DNA from: JAUIAI01 sp050633665
GTDB lineage: Bacteria; Pseudomonadota; Gammaproteobacteria; Burkholderiales; Burkholderiaceae_E
Direction of reading: 5' to 3'
NCBI GenBank assembly: GCA_050633665.1
Contig: JBOEGY010000002.1
Coordinates: 1 to 64,000 of the forward strand
DNA: 64,000 nt
Shown: positions 24,008 through 32,300 of the stretch, piece by piece
How positions within the stretch are numbered: the first letter of the stretch is position 1
Layout of the letters: every line of letters begins with the position of its first letter
Program-made: the position numbers and the translations under genes
Notes under the pieces: generated by a model
Databases searched by the model: none
The model's input: only the letters and a program-made list of their open reading frames with translations
What the model was told of the DNA's origin: nothing

Positions 24008-25552
24008 CTACTTCCAGCTGGCTTCGTAGAGACGAGGTAAGCCATCTTTGCGTACCGGGAAATTCAACTCGGTATTGATCAGGTAGTTCAGAGTGAACGA
24101 GTACAGCGGCGCCCAGTACGCCTGCTCTGCAATCAGTTTCAAGCCCTGGTCGTAGAGCGCCAGGCGCTTGTCGCTATCGTTGGTGTCTTCGGCACCAAGC
24201 ATCAGTTCAGTCACCTTTGGGTCTCCGGAGAGATTGCGATCACTGCCTTCGCGCCAGTGAACATTGGCTAGCGCGGCAACATCAGCGGTGCCGCCTGAGG
24301 CCCAGGTCCCAAAGTAGGCGGGAATCTGGCCCGCACGACGAGCCTTGTTAAGTGCGTTTAGTTTCACATAACGCAGATTTAGTTTGATACCGGCTTTATT
24401 CAGATCAGCCGCGATAGCCTCAGCCACATCCTTTTCTCGGTAAGCCCATAGGTCAAGTTCGAACCCGTCCGGGTAACCGGCCTCTGAGATCAGTTGCTTC
24501 GCTTTGGAAGGGTCGTAAGGATACTTTTGTACATTGTCGGTACAGCCGAACTGAACAGGATGGCAGGCTGCATGAATGACTTCGGCAGAGCCTTTAACGA
24601 GATGGTCAACGATCGACTGACGGTCAATCGCATGAATGATGGCCTGGCGTACTTTCTGCTTTGTCAGCGGAGCGCCTGCGCCGGTCTTGCCCGCGGCATC
24701 CAATACCAGAAAGCCAACCCGCATCGAGGGCCCTTTCAGATGTTCCGCCTTTCCTGTCTTGCCCATGTTCTCGGCCATGTCAGTGGGCACGCTGTACATC
24801 CAGTCGATTCCGCCGCTTAACAACTCTGCCTGCTGGGTTCCCCAGTCCGGTATCGCCCGAACGACGATTGTCTTTATCGCGGGTTTTCCTTTGGCGCCGT
24901 AATAGTCGTCAAAGCGTTCCAGCACAACTTTCTTCCCCGGCAGGAATGAGACGACTCGGTATGGACCAGTGCCATTAAGTCGGGTGGTCTGGGCCGTTTT
25001 TTTGTACTCGCCGTCGGCATGGTAGATGCCGTTCTGGCGTAGCGGAACTCGCCGTGCCATGTCTCTTACGGCCAATGGATACGGGACGTTTAATGAAAAC
25101 CGTACCGAGTGAGAGCCGGTCTTTTCTACTTTCTTGAGCCAGCGCGCCATTCGCTTGGTCAGCTTGTTGCGGGTCGATTTATCCAGTGCATAGGTGTAGG
25201 TGTAAACGACGTCATCGGCGGTGAGCTTGCTGCCGTCATGGAAGCTCACGTCATCGCGCAGCTCAACATCTATTGTCAGGTCGTTGACGTATTTGAATGA
25301 TTTGCCAACGGCCGGAATGAGTTCCAGCGTCTGATTATCGACATTGAATAGTCGGTCATCGGTCAATTCAGACAGGATGATGTATTCGCGCTTGGTCGTT
25401 TGGGTGTAGTCGAGATTCAGAATGCCTCGCTGAAAGGCAACGGTCAGCATGTCATCTGCCTTGGCTGCCCAGGCAGGGGTGGCCGCACCAAGGGCCAGGG
25501 TTGTTGCGACAGTAAGCGCGCTTTTATGCAGGGTTCTGATCAGGCTGACCAT
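24008..25552 (-). CDS. ABC transporter substrate-binding protein, family 5 (SBP_bac_5)
   Basis: 514 residues. A signal peptide (MVSLIRTLHKSALTVATTLALG, ending ...AWA) directs it to the periplasm. The mature part has the family 5 layout: FDYTQ-like N-lobe, VSFHDGSKLTADDVVYTY (the peptide-binding protein signature), TGPYRVVSFLPGKKVVLERFDDYY, and a C-lobe with NLRYVKLN and YFGTWASGG. It delivers the substrate to the permeases that follow. Family 5 ligands range from peptides to nickel complexes and amino-carboxylates; the residues do not show which. It is the first gene of the operon and is divergent from a LysR gene. Confidence 0.92.
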   Translation of the reverse strand: MVSLIRTLHKSALTVATTLALGAATPAWAAKADDMLTVAFQRGILNLDYTQTTKREYIILSELTDDRLFNVDNQTLELIPAVGKSFKYVNDLTIDVELRDDVSFHDGSKLTADDVVYTYTYALDKSTRNKLTKRMARWLKKVEKTGSHSVRFSLNVPYPLAVRDMARRVPLRQNGIYHADGEYKKTAQTTRLNGTGPYRVVSFLPGKKVVLERFDDYYGAKGKPAIKTIVVRAIPDWGTQQAELLSGGIDWMYSVPTDMAENMGKTGKAEHLKGPSMRVGFLVLDAAGKTGAGAPLTKQKVRQAIIHAIDRQSIVDHLVKGSAEVIHAACHPVQFGCTDNVQKYPYDPSKAKQLISEAGYPDGFELDLWAYREKDVAEAIAADLNKAGIKLNLRYVKLNALNKARRAGQIPAYFGTWASGGTADVAALANVHWREGSDRNLSGDPKVTELMLGAEDTNDSDKRLALYDQGLKLIAEQAYWAPLYSFTLNYLINTELNFPVRKDGLPRLYEASWK

Positions 25553-25636
25553 TGATTGTCTCCGGTGATTTCTTTAGGTGTGGCGAGACTAACCATTGGC
25601 CGAAGAAAAGAATATTCGAATTATCAGAGCTATACT

Positions 25637-25649
25637 TCAGAAATTCTGA
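25637..25649. promoter_or_regulatory. T-N11-A palindrome, likely LysR-type binding site
   Basis: TCAGAAATTCTGA is a perfect palindrome (TCAGAA-A-TTCTGA) with the T-N11-A form recognised by LysR-type regulators. It lies midway between the divergent binding-protein (start 25552) and LysR (start 25707) genes. The neighbouring AT-rich bases (GAATATTC, 25610-25617) suggest a second contact site. Confidence 0.55.
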
Positions 25650-25706
25650 TTTAATCGAGCTTAATTCTTTTAAACCAAAGGCTTAGAGGGGTTGGAGTTT
25701 TATGCT

Positions 25707-26654
25707 ATGAATCTCAAGGCGTTGCAGACTTTCTATCTGATCGTTCGCGAAGGCTCGTTGGCGGCGGCAGCCCTCAAACTGAACCTGAGCCAACCTGCGG
25801 TCAGTCGCCTGGTCCGGGTGCTCGAAGATGAAACCCGGCTGACACTGTTTTCGCGATCTCGGCGCCGCCTGGTGTTGACCCGCGAAGGCGAGATGTTTTT
25901 CCGCGAAGCGCACTACATCTTGCAAGGCGTTGATGAGATCCCGCGTATCGCGCGTGACATACGGAAGAAGGCGATTGCGCATTTACGCATAGTGACCGGC
26001 CCTCCGATCGGCGTTAGCCTGGTCGCGCCTGCGGTGGCCCGCCTGAAAGAAAAACACCCTGATGTCCATTGTGTTACTGATATTGGGTCGCGGTTTGAGC
26101 TGGAAAGCATGGTCGGTACGCGTCACTATGACCTGGGGATTGTGTCCTTGCCTATTTCACACTCGCTGGTGCAACTGCAGACGAAAACGCTGTGTCGTGC
26201 ACGCCTTGTTGCGTTGATTCCTGCGGCGAATCCCTTGAGCGAAGCCGCCCGATTAACGGCGGCTGATCTTAAAAGTGAGCCATTGATTACCTTGCGGCCG
26301 GGCCAGCTTTGGCGTGATCGTGCTGACGATTTTTTTCGGGCCGGAGCCGTCACCCCAGAGTATGGAATCGAAACCCGTTCTACCTTGATGGCCAGCGCAC
26401 TGGTCGCTTCGGGTGCCGGGATTGCTGTTATGGATAAAGTCGTTGGTGGTCTCGGCCTGACCCAGGGCACTGTGGCAGTGCCGCTGGCGCCGGAGCGTTG
26501 GGTTGAGTACGGCATTGTGATGCCGACCGGGCAAGTTCTTCATGAAAGCGCGCGCGCATTTGTCGAGACTTTGTATGAAACCATCGGCCTGATGGCTGCT
26601 GCAGATGGCAAGCCGGCACTGGTTCAGCTGGTCGAGCCGGTCGCGGCCGGGTAG
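25707..26654 (+). CDS. LysR family transcriptional regulator
   Basis: 315 residues. The N-terminal helix-turn-helix (1-60) is canonical: LKALQTFYLIVREGSLAAAALKLNLSQPAVSRLVRVLE. The C-terminal periplasmic-binding-like domain (about 90-295) senses an effector. I chose the ATG at 25707, which follows GGAG by 9 bases, over a TTG 15 bases upstream. It is divergent from the peptide-type ABC transporter operon, and a T-N11-A palindrome lies between, so it probably activates import in response to the transported compound. Confidence 0.9.
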   Translation: MNLKALQTFYLIVREGSLAAAALKLNLSQPAVSRLVRVLEDETRLTLFSRSRRRLVLTREGEMFFREAHYILQGVDEIPRIARDIRKKAIAHLRIVTGPPIGVSLVAPAVARLKEKHPDVHCVTDIGSRFELESMVGTRHYDLGIVSLPISHSLVQLQTKTLCRARLVALIPAANPLSEAARLTAADLKSEPLITLRPGQLWRDRADDFFRAGAVTPEYGIETRSTLMASALVASGAGIAVMDKVVGGLGLTQGTVAVPLAPERWVEYGIVMPTGQVLHESARAFVETLYETIGLMAAADGKPALVQLVEPVAAG

Positions 26655-26705
26655 GCAAATATGAATGAGCTTATATAAACTCGTTCGTTCATTTCATTGA
26701 CCGCT

Positions 26706-26734
26706 TTGGTTAGTCTCCACGCTCGGTTGATAAT
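26706..26734 (+). promoter_or_regulatory. Candidate promoter of the cysH-cysD-cysN operon
   Basis: TTGGTT (26706-26711) and GATAAT (26729-26734) are 17 bases apart. The -10 box matches consensus at five of six positions; the -35 is weak, as expected for a promoter needing an activator such as CysB. The operon start codon is 18 bases further on. Confidence 0.35.
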
Positions 26735-26751
26735 TTACTGGGCGGCGTGTT

Positions 26752-27468
26752 TTGAAAAAACCTGGCAATGAGCTTGATGATTCCCTGATAGTCAGTGCGC
26801 TTGATCTTTTGCAGCAGGCGCAGGACAGTGGGCGGGCCATATTTACGACCAGCATGGGTCTGGAAGACATGGTCGTTGGCGACCTGATTGCTTCAAACCA
26901 ACTTGATATTGAACTGGTAACTCTTGATACGGGCAGGCTCTACCCGGAAACCTATGACTTGATTGAACGCGCCGAAGCTTTCTGGCAGCGGAAGATCACC
27001 GTGATGTTTCCGGACTCGGCTCGAACTGAGCAATATGTTCAACTCCATGGCATAAACGGATTCAGAGACAGCATTGCGCAGCGCCAGCTTTGTTGTCAGA
27101 TTAGAAAAGTCGGCCCGCTTAACCGCGCACTTGCCGGAGCCCGGGCGTGGGTTACCGGACTACGTCGCGACCAGAGTGACTCGCGTAATGTTCTGAACCC
27201 AATTGAGGCTGATGAAGCTCGGTCGCTACGAAAATTCAATCCACTTTTCAACTGGAGCGCCCACGATATTCAGGCGTATTTCAAGGGGCGCGGTATTCCG
27301 ACCAATCCATTGCACTCTCGCGGATTCCCCAGTATCGGCTGCGCGCCTTGTACGCGAGCGGTTGAGCCTGGCGAGCCCGAACGTTCGGGCCGTTGGTGGT
27401 GGGAGCAAGAAAGCAACCGCGAGTGTGGCTTACATCAGCATCGCGACAAAAAACCTGAGGAAGTGTAA
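26752..27468 (+). CDS. cysH: Adenylyl-sulfate (APS) reductase, iron-sulfur type (CysH family)
   Basis: 238 residues, starting at TTG. It reduces activated sulfate to sulfite. The catalytic Cys is C225 in RECGLHQH. Four further cysteines, C114-C115 (LCCQIRK) and C197/C200 (GCAPC), are the ligands of the 4Fe-4S cluster found in APS reductases and absent from PAPS-specific CysH of enterobacteria. The nucleotide loop TTSMGLEDMV and TLDTGRLYPETY are also present. The gene overlaps cysD by one base (TAATG). No APS kinase (cysC) is seen, which agrees with APS as substrate. Electron donor is presumably thioredoxin. Confidence 0.9.
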   Translation: MKKPGNELDDSLIVSALDLLQQAQDSGRAIFTTSMGLEDMVVGDLIASNQLDIELVTLDTGRLYPETYDLIERAEAFWQRKITVMFPDSARTEQYVQLHGINGFRDSIAQRQLCCQIRKVGPLNRALAGARAWVTGLRRDQSDSRNVLNPIEADEARSLRKFNPLFNWSAHDIQAYFKGRGIPTNPLHSRGFPSIGCAPCTRAVEPGEPERSGRWWWEQESNRECGLHQHRDKKPEEV

Positions 27469-28367
27469 TGAACGCTATAGATTCACTGGATTGGCTTGAG
27501 TCAGAATCAATCTTTGTATTTCGGGAATTGGTTGCGGAGTCTCGTAACCCTGTTCTGCTGTTTTCGGGGGGGAAGGACTCAACCTTGTTGGTGCATCTGG
27601 CCTGTAAGGCTTTCTGGCCAGCGCCACTGCCTTTTCCCGTTATGCATATTGATACGGGTCACAACTTTCCGGAGGTGATTGAGTTTCGCGACCGACTGGC
27701 CGAGGAACTTGATCTGCGCCTGATTGTGCGCTCCGTCGAAGACTCTATCGCAGCAGGTCGGGTTTCGGTGGCATTGCCGACGGCTTCGCGCAATGCCGCG
27801 CAGTCGGTCACTTTGCGTGACGCTATTGCGGAATTCGGGTTTGACGCCGCGATCGGCGGTGCCCGCCGCGACGAAGAAAGAGCTCGGGCCAAAGAGCGTA
27901 TTTTTTCGGTGCGCGATGCCAAGGGACGCTGGAATCCAAAGTTGCAGCGCCCGGAGTTATGGGATTCCTACAGTGGAGCGTTGGGGCCAGGCGAACATCT
28001 GCGGGTTTTCCCGATCTCTGACTGGACGGAGCTTGATGTCTGGTCGTATATCGCCAGAGAAAAGGTTGGCCTGCCGTCGCTGTATTACGCGCATCAGCGC
28101 GACGTTGTTCAGCGCGGGGCCTCCTTAATCGCGATGACCGAGCTCACACCGGCCGCGCCGGGCGAGACCATAGAGCAACGATCGGTTCGCTTCCGAACGG
28201 TTGGTGACATTACCTGTACCGCCCCGGTCGCGTCCGAGGCCGAAAACGTGGAAGCCGTATTGGCCGAGACACTGTTGTCCAGGATCAGTGAACGGGGCGC
28301 TACCCGCCTTGACGATGCGGCAACCGATGCTGCGATGGAATTACGTAAACGCGAAGGGTATTTCTGA
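27468..28367 (+). CDS. cysD: Sulfate adenylyltransferase subunit 2 (CysD)
   Basis: 299 residues, the standard length. It forms APS from sulfate and ATP with CysN. The PP-loop that binds ATP is LLFSGGKDSTLLVHLA; further family motifs are MHIDTGHNFPEVIEFRD, IGGARRDEERARAKERIFS and FPISDWTELDVWSYI. It starts one base inside the cysH stop and its own stop overlaps cysN by one base, so the three subunits come from one coupled message. Confidence 0.95.
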   Translation: MNAIDSLDWLESESIFVFRELVAESRNPVLLFSGGKDSTLLVHLACKAFWPAPLPFPVMHIDTGHNFPEVIEFRDRLAEELDLRLIVRSVEDSIAAGRVSVALPTASRNAAQSVTLRDAIAEFGFDAAIGGARRDEERARAKERIFSVRDAKGRWNPKLQRPELWDSYSGALGPGEHLRVFPISDWTELDVWSYIAREKVGLPSLYYAHQRDVVQRGASLIAMTELTPAAPGETIEQRSVRFRTVGDITCTAPVASEAENVEAVLAETLLSRISERGATRLDDAATDAAMELRKREGYF

Positions 28368-29683
28368 TGGATGTATTGAGAGTTGTCACCAGCGGTAGTG
28401 TCGATGACGGCAAGAGCACACTGATCGGGCGGTTGCTGCATGATGCCGGGCAGATTTCTGATGACATTTTGCAGGCCGTCACTGAGACCTCGCAAAAGCG
28501 AGGCCTGGATTTTATTGACTTGTCACTGCTGACTGATGGTTTGCTGGCAGAGCGCGAACAAGGCATCACGATCGATGTGGCCTATCGGTACTTTCAGACG
28601 CCTGAGCGAAAATACATCATTGCAGATTGTCCCGGTCACCGGCAGTACACCCGCAATATGGTGACGGGCGCGTCTAATGCAGACATCGCAATCCTGTTGG
28701 TTGATGCCGCTCGCGGATTGTCCGAGCAAACGCTCCGGCATGCGGCCGTTTGTGGTTGGTTGCAGGTTCCTCATGTGGTGCTGGCCGTCAACAAACTGGA
28801 TCGAATTGACTGGTCGCAATCGGCTTTTGCCGAGATTGAGCAGCAATTCAGGCAATGGTGTGAGCCAATGGGCATCAAACGAGTCGATGCGATTCCGATG
28901 TCCGCCCTGGATGGTGACATGGTGGTTCATCGCGGTTCAAAGCTGGATTGGTATACCGGCAAAACACTGCTCGAGACCCTTTCAGAGGCCGCAACGAGTC
29001 AGTCAGACGCATCGCCGGTCGATCACGCCGCGCTGTCTGTTCAGACAATCAATCGCAGCAATCCAAAAACGTTTGACGGCGTATTCCGTGGCTATGGCGG
29101 ACGTGTGAATGGCGGAATATTGTCTGTTGGCGACCAGATTACCGTGTTGCCAGCCGGACACAAGGCCAACGTGAGCGAGTTACGGATTGGCAGTAAGGAA
29201 GTTCCTTTTGCCAGCGCCGGTTCATCCGTATTAGTGCGGCTGGATCGTGATCTCGACATTTCCCGCGGCGATGTTCTGGTCCGTGGCGGCGATATTGTGG
29301 TTGCGGACAGTGCCCGTGCCGAACTTGCCTGGTTTTCGGCTGAGCCCTTGAAAGCCGGTCAATGCTTCGATCTCAAGATTGGAGCGCAAACGATACAAGC
29401 TGAAGTAGACACGATCGTTGCGCGGCTCGATCTTGATCATCTGCAACCGAAGGATGCGGAGCAAGTGAATGTTGACGACCTGGCGACGGTTGATTTCCGG
29501 TTTGATGAGTCCGTGTCGCTCGCCGTCAATGATTGCCGTACACCACTGGGGCGATTCATTCTGATTGATCAACAGACCGGAGCGACCGTTGGCGCAGGTA
29601 AGGTGCGCGAGGTTTCCACCGATGGTGGCGCGCTGAGCGTTCGGGTGCCGGGTCAGACTTCGACGGGAGACACGTTGCGCTGA
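28367..29683 (+). CDS. cysN: Sulfate adenylyltransferase subunit 1, GTPase (CysN)
   Basis: 438 residues. This EF-Tu-like GTPase drives APS synthesis by CysD. G motifs are GSVDDGKSTLIGRLL (G1), DCPGHRQYTRNM (G3) and NKLDRIDW (G4), followed by beta-barrel domains. The chain ends where the GTPase ends, with no fused APS kinase domain (a fused protein is about 630 residues). Together with the iron-sulfur-type cysH this indicates a route that does not go through PAPS in this locus. A terminator follows. Confidence 0.95.
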   Translation: MDVLRVVTSGSVDDGKSTLIGRLLHDAGQISDDILQAVTETSQKRGLDFIDLSLLTDGLLAEREQGITIDVAYRYFQTPERKYIIADCPGHRQYTRNMVTGASNADIAILLVDAARGLSEQTLRHAAVCGWLQVPHVVLAVNKLDRIDWSQSAFAEIEQQFRQWCEPMGIKRVDAIPMSALDGDMVVHRGSKLDWYTGKTLLETLSEAATSQSDASPVDHAALSVQTINRSNPKTFDGVFRGYGGRVNGGILSVGDQITVLPAGHKANVSELRIGSKEVPFASAGSSVLVRLDRDLDISRGDVLVRGGDIVVADSARAELAWFSAEPLKAGQCFDLKIGAQTIQAEVDTIVARLDLDHLQPKDAEQVNVDDLATVDFRFDESVSLAVNDCRTPLGRFILIDQQTGATVGAGKVREVSTDGGALSVRVPGQTSTGDTLR

Positions 29684-29691
29684 TGAAATGC

Positions 29692-29710
29692 AGCCGGTAG
29701 CCGGCTTTTT
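29692..29710 (+). terminator. Rho-independent terminator after cysN
   Basis: AGCCGG-TAG-CCGGCT followed by a run of T: six perfect, GC-rich pairs with a 3-base loop. It starts 9 bases past the cysN stop and ends the sulfate activation operon. Confidence 0.8.
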
Positions 29711-29779
29711 GGGCGACTTGCGGGATTATGGTTCAATCGGTGCCAGTGAGATTCTCGATCAAATACCGGAGGGAGCCCA

Positions 29780-30571
29780 GTGAAGTTTGAATTCATAACT
29801 GTCGAAACGACGGGCCATGTCACGACCGTGACGATCAACCGGCCCAAGTCCATGAATGCTTTGCATCCTTATGCTGTCGGCGAAATGCAGACAGCATTTG
29901 ATGCGTTCCAGCATGACCCGGATCAATGGGTTGCGATCGTTACTGGCGCGGGGGATAAAGCTTTCTGTGCCGGTAATGACCTTAAGTTTCAAGCCGAACA
30001 TGGTGCTCTGAAGGTCAGGGAATTGCGCCAGAACCACGTTTCAGGGTTTGGTGGTTTGTCGTTGCGCGAGAGTTGTCACAAGCCGATCATTGCCGCGGTT
30101 AATGGTCTGGCGCTGGGCGGCGGGTTCGAGATCGTACTGTCATGCGACATCATCATTGCCGCAGATCACGCACAGTTTGGCCTGCCTGAACCACGAGTCG
30201 GTCTGATGGCCGGCTACGGCGGTGTCCATCGCTTGCCGCGTCAGATTCCCTATCATGTGGCGATGGGCGTTATTCTCGCCGGCAAACGCCTTAGTGCGCA
30301 GCAAGGTGAGGCCTACGGTTTGGTCAACGAAGTGGTGCCGGCTGATCAACTGATGAGCTGCGCGCTGCAATGGGCCGACGCGATTCAGGCTGGCGCGCCG
30401 CTGTCAGTGCAAGCGTCCAAGGAAGCCGTGAATCGCGGCCTGGGGGTTTCACTTGAGCAGGCTATGCAGGTGATCTATCCAATTGCTCGCCGAATGTACG
30501 ACTCTGAAGACCTGATCGAAGGCCCGCGGGCTTTTGCCGAGAAACGCGCACCACAGTGGAAAGGCAAATAG
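29780..30571 (+). CDS. Enoyl-CoA hydratase/isomerase (crotonase) family protein
   Basis: 263 residues, the normal length. GTG start after GGAGGGAG. The oxyanion-hole strands are GAGDKAFCAGNDLK and NGLALGGGFEIVLSCD; both acidic residues expected of a hydratase are seen, in GGGFE and in FGLPEPRVGLM. This suggests a true hydratase acting on a 2-enoyl-CoA, but crotonases also isomerise, decarboxylate or hydrolyse. It follows the cysN terminator and is convergent with an MFS exporter gene, so it is probably a single-gene unit. Confidence 0.88.
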   Translation: MKFEFITVETTGHVTTVTINRPKSMNALHPYAVGEMQTAFDAFQHDPDQWVAIVTGAGDKAFCAGNDLKFQAEHGALKVRELRQNHVSGFGGLSLRESCHKPIIAAVNGLALGGGFEIVLSCDIIIAADHAQFGLPEPRVGLMAGYGGVHRLPRQIPYHVAMGVILAGKRLSAQQGEAYGLVNEVVPADQLMSCALQWADAIQAGAPLSVQASKEAVNRGLGVSLEQAMQVIYPIARRMYDSEDLIEGPRAFAEKRAPQWKGK

Positions 30572-30609
30572 GGTCGGCGTGTTCTGTTGACGGTTAAGTC
30601 AGGTCTGCG

Positions 30610-32196
30610 CTAATGACCGGTTCTTGGGTCAATTCCGATTAGTCTAGATACCCGTACCGGTTTTTGGTCGCGGTTCATTTTCATGACTTTCTCCTGAAGA
30701 CGCCGGTCAGCGATCGTCATGCGTAGTCTGGAACGAATATATTCAGCCCACGAGGTAATGACGAAGCGCTCGACGAACCGGCCTGGTGTCGATAAGTCCC
30801 GAAAAATGCGCCAGTCACTCGCGCCGTTTCGGCGCCGTGTCGGTTCGATGGTCTGAACTTCGATAAAGAATTCCGCCTGTCTCTCCGGCTCAATGAAATA
30901 CTCAATCTGAACCAGTACCGGTCCGTCATCGGGCAGAGGCTCCACCGCGATTGCCAGGTCGGGCAGGCTGGCGAAAGAAGTGGTCTCGGCTTCGCTACCG
31001 AGTTTGACAACCGAGGCCCGGTTGGCCAGATGCAAGATCATCAATAGCAACGCCGAGACCGCGCAGGCAACCTGGGTGCCTGTAATACTGGCCAGTGCCC
31101 CCCACATTGCGCTGCCGATGGCCAGACTTGCCTGCACGGCAAGCAGACCCAGCGATACCGCTCTGGCGCGTACCCAACCTGGCGCCGCGCTTTGCGTTCC
31201 GGCGCCCAGACTCGCCAACACGCCGACCCACGCACCACCGGCCGCAAATGAGCCGATCATTGCAACAAAGACGATATGGCTTGCAGCCACCACCAGGGTC
31301 GCCACAATCCAGAGCAGGACATACCCGGTTACCACCGTATTTAGCGGGTAGCGGTTCAGGAGTTTGGGCATGATGAAAGCCGAAACAACGGCTCCGGAGC
31401 CGAACATGCCGAACATCGCGCCGTATCCGGCAGCCGACATTCCCAGTTGATCGCGGGCAATCACCGGCAGCAGAGCCCATAGAGCGCTGGCGCAGATACT
31501 GAACACCAGCGTGCGGACTATCAGCGCCCGAATCGCACTGGAATGACGAGCGAATCGAAGCCCACTCTTGACGCCTGCCAACAGGGTTTCAGGCACGCCG
31601 AGCGGCGAACGGGGTGGCAGAGACCAGCCATGCATGCCAATAATCATCAGGGAAAAGAATGCCCCTCCGGCCAGAAGAGCACTGCCGCTACCGTAAAGAC
31701 TGGCGATGCCGCCGGCCAGCGCCGGACCGATTGCCCGGGACACATTAAAGGCGACAGCACCCAGGGCGACGGCTCTGGAAACTTCTTTTGGTTCAACCAG
31801 TTCATTGACGCTGGCCATTTGCGCCGGCATATAAAACGCAAAACCCGCGCCGACGATGAATGTCAACAGGAGCAAGGTAACTGGCTGAATCAAGCCCAGA
31901 AGGGTGATTCCCCCAAGGCCGAGCGTGGTGAGCAACAGCACAAACTGCGAGACGAGAATGACCCGGCGCCGATCAACAATATCGGCCAGTGCGCCGGCAA
32001 ATAGTCCGAATAACAAGGTGGGCAAGGTTGCCGCGGTCTGGACCAGCGCGACCATCCAGGCCGCCGGGGTCAGGCTCGCCATCAACCAGGCGGACATCGT
32101 CACGACCATGGTAAAACCGAGCGCCGTGCCGACAGCGCCAAAATAGAACCAGCGGTAAGGCCGGTGGCGCAACGGTGAGTGTTCAAATGCCGGCAC
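30610..32196 (-). CDS. MFS transporter (transmembrane secretion effector family) with C-terminal dimeric barrel domain
   Basis: 528 residues. The first 400 hold about twelve membrane spans with the MFS loop DIVDRRRVILVS between spans 2 and 3. The final 125 residues (VLVQIEYFIEPERQAEFFIEVQTIEPTRRRNGA) form a soluble domain of the alpha-beta barrel (ABM-like) kind, which is a feature of the MFS_3 family related to the enterobactin exporter EntS. Such proteins export siderophores or small metabolites. No siderophore synthesis genes are nearby. Confidence 0.82.
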   Translation of the reverse strand: MPAFEHSPLRHRPYRWFYFGAVGTALGFTMVVTMSAWLMASLTPAAWMVALVQTAATLPTLLFGLFAGALADIVDRRRVILVSQFVLLLTTLGLGGITLLGLIQPVTLLLLTFIVGAGFAFYMPAQMASVNELVEPKEVSRAVALGAVAFNVSRAIGPALAGGIASLYGSGSALLAGGAFFSLMIIGMHGWSLPPRSPLGVPETLLAGVKSGLRFARHSSAIRALIVRTLVFSICASALWALLPVIARDQLGMSAAGYGAMFGMFGSGAVVSAFIMPKLLNRYPLNTVVTGYVLLWIVATLVVAASHIVFVAMIGSFAAGGAWVGVLASLGAGTQSAAPGWVRARAVSLGLLAVQASLAIGSAMWGALASITGTQVACAVSALLLMILHLANRASVVKLGSEAETTSFASLPDLAIAVEPLPDDGPVLVQIEYFIEPERQAEFFIEVQTIEPTRRRNGASDWRIFRDLSTPGRFVERFVITSWAEYIRSRLRMTIADRRLQEKVMKMNRDQKPVRVSRLIGIDPRTGH

Positions 32197-32300
32197 GAAG
32201 TAAGTCCTTGGTTGTTCAGCAGTCCGCCCGGAGTCGGAACGACCGGGGCTCTAGTTAGCCCTCAAGGATAGACCAGAAGGACGAGGCCGGCCCGGATGGC

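Noticed and set aside
25692..25706. Upstream TTG start for the LysR gene
   Set aside because: The GGAG ribosome site is within this segment and serves the ATG at 25707.
31543..32004. Plus-strand open frame of 153 codons opposite an MFS gene
   Set aside because: Hydrophilic mirror of a membrane protein gene; no domain.
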